Of a stretch of 64,000 nucleotides of DNA, positions 35,101 to 47,100 are shown in pieces; within the stretch, counting starts at the first letter, position 1; the number at the start of each line of letters is the position of its first letter. The notes beneath the pieces were generated by a model. The model had not been told where the DNA came from. It searched no databases and worked only from the letters and a program-made list of their open reading frames with translations. The stretch is from NCBI GenBank assembly GCA_025267735.1, contig CM046304.1, positions 1 through 64,000 on the forward strand, in the 5' to 3' direction. The position numbers and the translations under genes were made by a program. This stretch comes from Mactra quadrangularis. Lineage: Eukaryota > Mollusca > Bivalvia > Venerida > Mactridae.

Positions 35101-38100
35101 GGTTACACTCCATCCATACCCTGGGCAATTTGACTGGCAAAATCTTGTTTTCATGAATATGCATGAGGCATGGAAGACCAATCTTCTTTGAATGAAATCC
35201 TTTGTTACAATTTTTAAAAATACTCTTCAATAACAATGATGTCATACTGGGATTTTCTGTCTTAAAATAGTAACCGAGGCACATGTTTATTTTCTCATTT
35301 TGAATGGTAAACCAAACCTTAGGTATAAAACTTTCATTGGCTAGTTTTCCGCAGTGGTGTCCTTGCAGAACCAATGAAACTGCCTTATTAATTATTCATG
35401 ATTATGAGTTTTTCTAACCAAAAGGCCCATGGTACATAACGCAGTATAGTGGAGTAATGTATCGTGGAATAACTGACAATTATTTATTCTAAGATTAAAA
35501 TTTCTTGCTATTTGTTAACTTCATTGTTCATTTGTATGTTTTCGAATTCAATAATTGTTGATTCTTGTTTTTATTAATGATTTTATAATGAATAAATATT
35601 TTATTTTTGATTTCAAATTTGTTGGGTTTTTTCTTTTCTTATTCTTTTATCATTTATCTTAAAAGCAAAGGTATAATGCAATCTTTAAACCTGATTTGAA
35701 ACAGTTGATTGATTTGACATATTGGAATTACTTCGTGATTATTAAAACACAAGTTTGCAATTTGAGGGCTGAACGTAAGACTATTGTAACTCCCATTATA
35801 TTCAAATGGAATAAAAATAAAGAATTTATTTAACAAGGCTACACATTTGGATAAATTCAATCTTCCATGTGGACCTCTGATAAAACATTTACAAGTTATT
35901 TACAATATTTACATAGTGAAAACGTATAATGAATTTACAAATAGAAAGAGAAAGATGAGTAAAATGATACAAAGTCACACAACCCTGAAATAAAAAATGT
36001 GAATATTTCCTGTGGACAAAGACCAACTTATATTTATTGAAATTTCCATTTTTGAATGACAATAGTTACAATAGTGTTGCGTTCAGTCCTCAAAACTAGA
36101 GTTAAAGGAATTGAATAGGATAATGTCCTTTCAAAATAGGATGACTAGTGATTCAGTTGCACCAACTAATGTGATTTCACGTAGTCGTTAGTACATAAAA
36201 TGTGAAGTGTATTATGTAGGACAAGTTCATAAACTGACATTGTTTTAGCTTATTTATACTTCTTATCTAAAACATATTGAATGTAAGTATTTCACTAATA
36301 CATGGATAAGGACTTTAATCCTATGAGTCTACGACCAAATATGTACTGCGATATACTGAATGAATCACTAAAGTGTGCCATTGTACCTTACAATAAAATG
36401 GGCTGGTCAACCCATCCCTTGAAAAAATGCCAATATTTAAAATACATTGGTTCAAGCATTCATCGGTAAATAGAAGGTGATGCCATTACCAGGAATTTTG
36501 TGTTATTAATACTGCACTTCTGATTAGTGTGTGTTATGAAACATAAAAGTAAGTCTTTCTGCAGTGATGATATTATTGTAAACTAGTTGTAAAGTTGACT
36601 GATTCTATTTATAGCTCATTCTATTTATAGCTCATTCTATTTATAACCCAGTCTATTATAGCCCAGTCTATTTATAGATTAAATAAATATCTGACTCAGT
36701 TGAGAAATATTGTATGGGCTGTAAATTTGTGAATGGTTCTTTGAGGAGCAGAATTTATATATTGGTGTATTATTGGTAGCACAGAATAATAAGATTTAAG
36801 ATTCATTTATTGCAAAATTTATCCAAATCTATATCTTTTAAGGCACAGTCTATTTTTTAGCTCTGTCTATTTTTTGTTTAATCCATTTTTTAACATATCT
36901 ATTTATAACTCAATCTATTTTAAGCATAATTTATTTAAAGCTCAATCTATTTTTAACACAGTCTATTATATAGCTGAATCTAGTCCAAACACAATCTATT
37001 TTAGCTCAATCTATTCTAAGCACAGTCTGTTTATAGCTCAATCTTTTTTAACACAATTTTTTTATAGCCCGGTCTATTCTAAACACAGTCTGTTTATAGC
37101 TCAATCTTTTTTAACACAATTTTTTATAGCCCGATCTATTCTAAACACAGTCTATTTGTAGCTCAATCTAGTCCAAACACAATCTATTTATAGCTCAATC
37201 TATTCTAAGTACAATCTTTTTTAGCTCAATCTTTTTAAACATAATCTATTTATAGCTCAATCTAGTCTCATGACAATCTATTTATAGCCCAATTATCTGT
37301 TTGGTAAAAATCTATTTTTAGCTTAATCTATTTTTAGCCAAATCTATTTTTAGCTCAATCTATGTATAGCATATTCTATTTATAGGTGAATATTGTCGTA
37401 TGGGAGGTAAAGATGGTAAACAAGTATTGATGTGTTCCTGGGGTAAGAAAGCTGATGCTGCCATGGAATTAGATCTTACTGCTCCTGGTGAACAACAACC
37501 TGAATTTCCTACAAATGAGGTCAGTTACCATGACAACCAATTACTGAATTTGCTTCTATGTACTACTTCACCTTTGACTTTTCTTTTGTAGACTTAGTTA
37601 TGAACTCTAATTTATGTGTTTTTCCATCCATGCACAAGCAGTACTTACTAAGTTTTTTGTACATTATTGCTGAAAAGCACGAAACATGTATTAAGACCTA
37701 TTGTTCTTTGTATACAGTGTAACCTGCAGTAACAGCCCCCTGTTATAAGCAGTCACCTGCTGTAAGTGGCCAATCTAGTCACTTCCCTTCACTGGCTGCC
37801 TAATGCAGGTTATACTATTCATATTTTTATTGTAATGATTAAAGTTTGTTTGTACCACATGGAAAAAACTACTTATATATCTAAATTCCAGATACAGTCT
37901 ATAACCGCTTTGTTCAGCCAAATAGATTCTTACCCACTGTGGTAATTTTACATATACATGTATGTGTATACATGCAAAACATAAATATTGGTCTTTAAAT
38001 TGAATACTGGTAGCATTCAGATCTTTTTAAATACATCTAACCAATACAAAAACAAATCAAAAGTATCAAACTTTAAGGTAAATTGAAGCAGGTTATAATT

Positions 38101-41100
38101 GGATTAGACACCTGTCATTAAAAATTTTTATCAAAATATATGAGTGGATAATTCATAATGAAGACCACAACAAGTTGATGTTATGTTCTAAGGATTTTTC
38201 TGGGAAAAAATGGAACGAGCGAGCAAAGCAAAAAATTAAAAAAATATTAATAAGGTTGCAACTTGCTTACTATAGCAGTTTGGCCAAATTTTTATGAGCG
38301 AGCGAGGAAATAATGATACCTTTTTTAAGAAACGTCAAAATTAAGGTGCGAGCGAACATATGATCAACTTGTTGTGGCCTAATGTTGGAATTTTTATAAA
38401 ACTTAAACTGTTAAACAATCTATCTAGTCATATTACTTTCTAGATAACTCCTGTACAATCTCTATGCTCATGGAAAATCTGTCCTGCCTTATTACTTTCT
38501 GGACAACTTTTATATAATCTGTATGCTTTATATTGTAGGAAATGAATGAACCAGCAATGCTACAAACACCAGGAAGTAATAAAGATTATTCTAAACCGAT
38601 ACATGGAGAGAAATATACATTTGAAACTGTCAAAGTACCTAGGGTATGTACATGGAATATTTTATTTACAATGGAACAGTGCCCTCCAAAAGTTTTGTCT
38701 AAAGCGAGAAAAATCCCAATATTCCTTGAGCAAGAAATTAACCTACCATTGTTTCACTTCACCCAGGTGTAAATGGGTACTGTGAGGCATCGTCTGTCTG
38801 AGGGTGATTTCAGTGATCAGGAGTTATTGTACAAGATTGTAAAGTCGGCTGAACATGTAGATGGAAGCAGACTTTAAACCGCACTTTTAACAAATAGAAT
38901 GAGAATAAAATTATTTGAAATGTGAATGAATGGGTACATCTGGTACAAACTAAGTTTTTCAGCTGGAAAAACCCATCAACTTGAGTCTCAAATCAAATTT
39001 AATGGAGTTGAGTACTTCCATTTATAGATGATATGATTTATTTTATTACCTGGATTTTTCAACGAAAACATTCGACTAATTTAATAGTTTTGCAAAACAC
39101 GGGCAGGTGGGCTGTCGGTGTCATTAACAATTGCGTTAAAGTTTTCAATTTAGCATATATTTCTGCCAATTATAGTCCGATCTTTATGAAACTTCATACA
39201 ATGATAACATACCAAGTGATGAAGAGAATAAGAAAGTAACCACAACTCTACCTGGCTTTATTATGGATTATTTCCCTTTGTAGTTTTTGCGTTAAAGTTT
39301 TTAAATCCAGCTATAATGTGGTTTCCACATTACATTTCTTGTAAAAACAACTATGTTACTATAGTTTCAGGGGCTACCACCAGATTATCTCAATGATGAT
39401 TGGCCATCTAAAGTAGAATGTGACTTACAAGTAAAGAAAGCACCAGATGCTAGAAATCTGTCCTCATCTTATTTCCCACCTGAAGATATAGGCTTTGAGT
39501 AAGTTATCTGTGTTAATACAGAATTAGGAGATTTTCAGACTTGTTAATTTGAACCCTGTAAATCATTACAAAGTTAGACTCTATCAGTGTCTCGGGATTC
39601 AAGGATCCCAAGAACTTGGGAGGAATCCCGGAATAACTGACTAGGGATTCCTTAGGGATCCCTGATAACACGGGCAGTGTCAAACCCTGCACAGGGTTCG
39701 TACAGACCTTGAAAAGTGCTTGAATTTTAAGGTCTACCTTGAAAAGTGCTTAAAAACGATTTTGAGTGCTTAAAAGTGCTTATTTTCATTTGCAACATTG
39801 AGAAGTGCTTGAAAAGTGCTTATTTTCAGTTCAATAGTGCTTGAATATATAACTAATTTTAATTTTAGGCTGGAAAATGAAAGGAGATAGACTGAAAAGT
39901 TAGGGACGAAGAATATTACATTTAATCAGTCACATAAAATATAATGAATAATAGTCCTCGAATTTGGGACTTTTGTCCTTGAAAAGTGCTTGAAAAGTGC
40001 TTGAATTTTGTCACTAAAATTCTGTACGAACCCTGCTGCATTATTGTTGTTATATACCAAATCTTATAGTGCTCTTTTCTTATTGAAAAATTGTGAAAAA
40101 AATGATATAAGAATTGTTAGTTGAAATGTACTGTTCTATAATTGTGCTTATAATTCTTTCTAACTATATTTCAGGGTTAAGGAGTTATTAAATGAATATC
40201 TTGGTTTAGAAGAAGGTCAGGAGCATCCGTTACCATGGTTCCCACCAGTTTGTGTGAATCTCCTAGATATCCCTGAAGTTGGTGTTAGAATTGCTGGTGA
40301 ACTACACTCACTATCATATGAACAAAGAAAAACTGTTCCATCAAATCTTATAGATACTTATCATACTGAGGTATGGAACTTTTTATGGACTTGAAGTATT
40401 TTCTTTTTTTCGGGGAGAGTTTAATGCTATTGCAACACATTGTATAAGTCATATTATGGCAGTCAATCTACCTAGGCCACACTTTTTATATTTTTAGTCT
40501 TTTGAGAATATCTTGAAAAAATGAGTACGGTAGGTCGAAAAAAAAATATTTATAGTTCCTTAGCTATGAGTTTTGTTTTACTCTCTGTTTTTATGTTAAT
40601 ATTACAGTTACTTCTCTCCTATGTTAACAATGGTAAAGTTACTATTGAAGAGCTTGGACAGAGAATACTGAGTGCTCTAAAACAGGTAGAATTACTTATA
40701 TTGAACTTTACTTTACAGACTTTTTCCTTATATAACAGGGGCCGTTAACAGGCGTCTTCCCCTCTTGAAATTTATTTAAAATCATGCAGTTTTCCCTGAA
40801 GTTTAACTTGGACTTTTTGTTCCCCTACCTATGAAATTGCGAAAAAAATTCCCCAAATGTTTTGTATAAAAACGCCACAGGCCCCTTCCCGAAAATCGGG
40901 GGCTGCACATAATGCATCTATATAGAGCGGACGGACCCTCATTAAACTCAAATCAGTCTTCCCGAAAATACTGAAAAATGCCCTGCTTTATGTCAGTTTA
41001 AGTTTATTTTGCCAAAACTATCTTTGATGCAGAAATTGTCCTGACCTGTGACTGATCAGGGGCATTGCGCCCCCAATAAACCCTAGCAACTGAGAGGGGT

Positions 41101-44100
41101 TTATCTTGCCTCTGAGACCCCTTCGAGGCATTATTTGATGGGGGAGATGCACAAAAGAAACAAGATTGGTTAATATACTTGCAGCATAATAGATTTATTG
41201 ATAATTTTTCTCTGATTTTATGATATTTGATGGAGGTAAATAAAGGGTGTGCATCGCAAATTCTGACTGTTAGAACTGGGAGAACTCAATTAGAGTGCAT
41301 CGGAACTGTGTTCTGGCAGCATTCTACCCATTGCATGGAATTCGGTGGTGTGAATGGAATCGGTCACGGTTAATTCATACCTAAGATGGTGGCGACATCA
41401 CTGCAAACATATTTGGTGTTTTGAAAGTGAATGTTGTTAAAATTATACTTTTGCACGATTGTTTACGATAACTATTTGCTATAAATAAAGTAAGAAGCAA
41501 GTATATTTGCTACGGATATTGCCTTTTGATTCAGTTCCGACATCCAATTTCACTCATTTGGCAGATTCTGTGGAAGAGTCAGAATTTGATTCTGGCACAG
41601 TTCCGACAGCCCAATCGAGCACGCCAAAAATATCCATCTATCTATGTATCTTTCAGCGTAATGGACCAAAATGGGTATTATTCAATCTAGCTGGTCTATA
41701 CTATCGTATAATAGGAGACAGTTATAATGCTATAGAATGTTTCCGTCGTGCACAGTATACAGCTCCGTTTGAGTATTCCACTGTACCAGAAGTGAACTTG
41801 GCCAACGTATTGTATAGATGGGGCCGTTATGATGATGCGTTACAATTACTGAGATGGGGAGTTAATCAATACCCTTATCATGTAAGTTTATTTTATTGTG
41901 ATAAGTTGGTTGGACCTTTTTTTGGTTTGGTTTTAAAACCATAGCAACACTTGGGGTGCGTTGCTTAAGCAAATCGCTACGTATCGCTTTTTGTCCTGGT
42001 ACCCAAAATTTGATGCCACACACTCACTTCTTTTGTTGTAAGAAGGGTACCATTACACAAAGCGATACATAGCGATTTGCTTAAGCAACACACCCATTGT
42101 AAAGGTCATGTAACGGCATTCAGTCAACTTACTCTCTGTTCCTGGAAAGGCTAAATCTCTGTTAACCAGTTACTTAGCTCATACTTCTGTCAGTGACTGA
42201 CAACTCCCCTACATGATTTAGAATCAGTGGTAGGAGGAAGAATGGCAGAAATTTATTTATGACCTATCTCCAGGAAAGTATGCCCTGCCCGGGAATGGAA
42301 CCCACGAGCTCTCGATCAGTAGATGTGCGCGCTACCAACTGAGATAGGTGGGCGACTCAAGAAATATCATTTAAAAAGATATTTGGCACTATGCAAGGTT
42401 CAGTTTGTTGTATAGTCACATTAGCTGTTCACTCATACTGCCAGGAGCGTACAGCGACAAATGTATTATCAATTAGCAAAGTGAGTCACCCATAATACAC
42501 TTAGTAAATAGTCAGCAAATACTGTCCATGCTATGCTTTTGTTTATCACAAATAGCCTATGTAACATATGTTTATCCATTTCTTTATACTATTAGAGAAT
42601 TTCATTGGACAAACAGATATGGTAGAGCAAATTGTATTGGTTTAAATATTGGTTAAAAGTTGTCTTAGACAGTTGTGTCGCAAATATACAATGAAACAAA
42701 GTAAAGGCAGTGATGCATTCATCCAACTCTATATTATATTTTATTAATAACTATGTGTTATTTGCCCCTGGAGACGAGTAGCTGTCATATCTTTGACATA
42801 GTGGAGTCTCTTACATAACAATACCTTCCCGGCAGTGGTCGTTTTTAGTCTGCTTTTTTTCGTCACAATTTGTAGAAAAAACAGTGCAAATGCCGACAAA
42901 CGCCAGTAGGTAAACAAACAGTAGTTTTTGTGGAGATTTGGATTCAGTTCAATGTCCCTAAGTCTTAAAGCAGTTATTTTATAAAATTGTCATTAAATAG
43001 GTGATTTGATATAGGCCCTGTTATTTTTCCTTGGCAGTCGTATTGGCCCGAGGCGTAAGGCCGAGGGCTTATATGACTGTCCCTAGGAAATCACTTATTT
43101 TTATAACATATAATATTATATTACAGCCAGCTAGACAGTTTATCTGGGGTAATATAGAATGGGCAAGGAAGAATTATACTGGTGCTACGTATAGATATCA
43201 TCTAGCTTTAGAAGCTGACCCCAGTAATAATGATATACTGAATACTCTGAGAGGATTAAAATGTTATCTTAGATTTCACCAGGCTGCACAATCTGCTGCT
43301 TTAGAGGTAAGATAGAAATTGTAATTTATGATTTTCATTTTTTTTTTCAATTGTTTTGGCTTAGGTTGCAATGGTTCACCCAGCTACCGTGAAACTGAAA
43401 CCGAACGTGGTTGATACGAGGGTATCGTACCGCAACTTGGCTCAAGGTATGCAGCCCTAATTGAAAATATACAGATTTATTTTGTCCTGTTTTTTGTTTG
43501 TTTTTTATACTGGGTTTAACACCATGTCAACAAAATTAAGGTTTTCTCATGGGTTAAAGTTTTCAGTTTTTTAAAACTGACTTTTGTTTTTGAGAATACA
43601 TAACTCTATTTTAATTGTATAAAATCTGTTTATTTTAGTATTTTAAAAGTAAGTAACAGTATGTTTAAAAATTTTCAACTTCCATCCATATTTCATGAAT
43701 CCTAGTCTATTACCAGTACATATCTACCCTGCCACATGGCCTGCAACTTCTCCATATACCTTATTGATGGAGGAAAATTGTCTTGCGAGGGATTGGAACC
43801 TGTGCCTCTTTGGGATATTAGATTTGAAATCCCGGCGCGCTACCAACTCTGTTACAGATTGGGCTACATTACTGGAACTAGGGTCAATGTCATATCTCAT
43901 TTTGTATCTTGGTCTATAAAATGTTTATATTTTTCAGGACAAAGGCGAAGAGCGATGTGTTATTGAGACTAGAACTCGTAGTAAAGCTGGTAAGTGTGAT
44001 CAAAATATGTTTATAATGAGTTACCATGGTTACTGGTCTGTGTTGTTGTTGTTGTTATCAACATTGGTTGCTAAGCAATGTTTGACATCCATTTTGTGTT

Positions 44101-47100
44101 TCACATTATCACCTGTGTGCACAGTATTGGTCTAACTTATTGTGTTTATGCAACATTGAAGTCTATCACTTGTAATGTTACTGTCTCTTCCATACATGTT
44201 TTAAAATTTTGTTGACTTTGTTGTGGTTGCACCTTTAGCATTAAGGGGAGAAGGCAACATAAGAGGGAGGGGTCAGTGTAAGGAGGAGGGGTCAGTATAA
44301 GGGGAGGGGTCAGTGTAAGGGGCAGGGGTCAGTATAAGGGGGGAGGGGTCAGTATTATGGTAATCAGTATAAGGAGAGGGGTCAGTGTAAGGGGGGAGCA
44401 GTCAGTATTAGTGGGAGGGGTCAGTATAAGGGGAGGGGTCATATTTGTACTGACCAAAAGACAATGGAATGTTAAAATTACATGGTGAAAAGCATTAATA
44501 AAAGAATAGTTACAACTGTTTTTTTCTGTTTTACATTTTCATTAATGTAGTTGTTGGTTGATAAACTTTGAATTCGTGCAAAATCATTGAATTCCTACTT
44601 GTTTTTCAAGTACTGTATAGCGGGTATTATCTGCGGGGGGTTTATTTTGGCTTTATTGGCGGAAAATGAAAATGCGCCAAATATAAACACCGCGAATACA
44701 AATCTCCGCAGTATTAAGTCGCCGCCATATTGTTTACTAAGGGACATTACTCTTAATAAATTGTGTATTCATTAAAATGTGCATGTATCAACTCCCTAAA
44801 TATCAAGAATTATGTAGTGAATTTGGTGAGATTTATTATGTAAATGAACAAAATTTAGTATTTTGAATAACACAAAGGAATTGATTCAAGTTATGTATGT
44901 AGCAACGAAAATACAGACAGACAACACAGTCATTCTTACAATTAGACGACAGGTTCCATCAAAACTCGGTTACGAAACTCGACGACGCTACCGCCATTTT
45001 GTTTACTTTAATAAACCCGTATGTCGGTCATTTCCGAATCTTCACGAGTTTAGTTCAAGCACTTATTTGATTGTCGTAAAAAACAAAGTCATCTTTAGTA
45101 TTGCAATTAATTTAAGTCCTTGCTAGCAAACCGAAGACAAACTTCTCATCACCTAATTTAACAAATTGAATAAAAAGAGCGGAGATAGTGCTTATGTAGC
45201 TTATTATTTATTGATTTTCAAAAGAAAACTATTGTCAAATTTCGTCACGTGACAATGCTTTATAATTGATTTTGTCTGTTTAAAGACTACGTGTGTTGAT
45301 TATACACTGTTTGTGACAAGCTTTTAATTATAAAATTAGTCGGATTTTGACCAATGGATTCAGGTAAATTGGCGAGTTTTAAGAAGTGTGTGGCCGCAAA
45401 CTTTAATACCGATAACTTTTAACAAAGACAAAGGCGTTATCACCGACTATTAACAAACATACGAAAATTTTGATTGTTCATTACAACAAATTGGTATTAT
45501 TATAAGACTCTCGCGAGTATGGCTTACTTATGCAATTTGTCGAACGATCAATCAATCTTAGCGGCACCCAGGTAATATTATTTAACAAAAACATTCACAG
45601 TAAATGGCGATTCTTATCACATGATTAAACTTGTCCCGTCAATGCATTGTCATAGAAATAGATAATCTGCTGTGTAAGCGTTGGTTTTTCACACGTCCGC
45701 TAAGATTATACAACTTTGGTGACACTTAGTTAATTCAAAAATTTGAAAAGTCGCGGTCGGTAGTGAACGCTTATACAGGTAAATTGACCTTTTAGTGTAA
45801 ATGACAGAGTTATGTACCTTTGACCATCTTTCACCGGGAGGTTTAAAATTGGCGCTCAGAGTAATTTCCGCCAATATTTAGCATCGCCAATACAAAACTC
45901 TCTTGTTTACGCGAAATTTTTGCCCCGCAGAAATAACCCGCTATACAGTATTTTGTTTGCTTCTGTCTTTGGTACTTCTGTTTAAAGTCTTCATCAAAAA
46001 CAGCTTTTTCAAAAACATATTTGCTCACAGATTAAGTTAATTATTACTGACTTATTTTGTCTTGGTTTTTAATTGAGTTATTTTAAGTTTTATTTGTAAT
46101 GTTGATCTTAACATTTTGTTGCATAATATTGTTCATTTTCTGATTTTCGTTGGTTTTTTACCGTAGTACAGATGCATGGTGTAGTGATTTGTTTGTTGTC
46201 TGAAAACCTTGTTTGTGCTCGATTGGAAATTCCAACTGTTAGAACTGGGAGAACACCAATCAAGTGCATCAGAACTGTGTTCTGGCAGCGTTCTACCCAT
46301 TCCATCAAAATAGGTGGTGTGAACTGAACGGTCGGGGTTTATTCTTACCCAAGAAGGAATCAGATTTTAGTATCTTAATTAGAAAGGAAAGAATTTTTAA
46401 CATGTGAGAGTTTTATTTTGAAAGTTTAGCCTACTTAATATTTGTTAGAATGATTTTTTTGAAATATTGATACAAAAACCTCTTTTTTTGAATCTTGGAA
46501 GATTTCTGTTGTATTGAAAATGGTAAACAATTTTATGTTCTGCATATTGTATTCTAATTTATTTGCATAATAGTATTTATTGATTGATGTTTGATTTTAA
46601 TAATCACAAATTATGTAAATTTATATCATATGCATTAATATGCATGTGTATAACAATATTAGTGTGGATTTATATTTGACTGAACAAAGATATATAGCTA
46701 GAAGTGTAAAAAAATATAGAATTTTTGTTTTATTTAAAATTCTAACATAGGCATGTGTTTTTTTACTACATATTTAACATGACATCGTTTATGTTTTAAT
46801 ATTAAACTATTATTAAATTATTTTACTCTGCAAAGTGAAGCCAACATTTTGGCTCTACAGAATTGTACCACCCTGGCAGGAGCCCATTTACACCTTGGAG
46901 GATTGAAGCAATCCCATGTAAATTTTTGTGCAAGAAAATTAGCTATGTCATGGATAGGGTTCCAAGCTAAGTTCTTGGGGTTCCATAAAATTGCTTGCTC
47001 AAAGAAATTACCAGTGCTCACCTGTTGTAGGGTTTCAACCTGAGAAGTCTGGATTCCTCAGTTGCTAAAGTGCCTGTCCCTTTACTAGATATTTCTACTT

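Noticed and set aside
36874..37161. 95-residue frame upstream of TTC17 exon 9
   Set aside because: Product of the TCTATTTATAG repeat array.
44863..45126. Transposase fragment in the family T element
   Set aside because: The 87-residue frame has no DDE/DDD-type motif or recognisable similarity.
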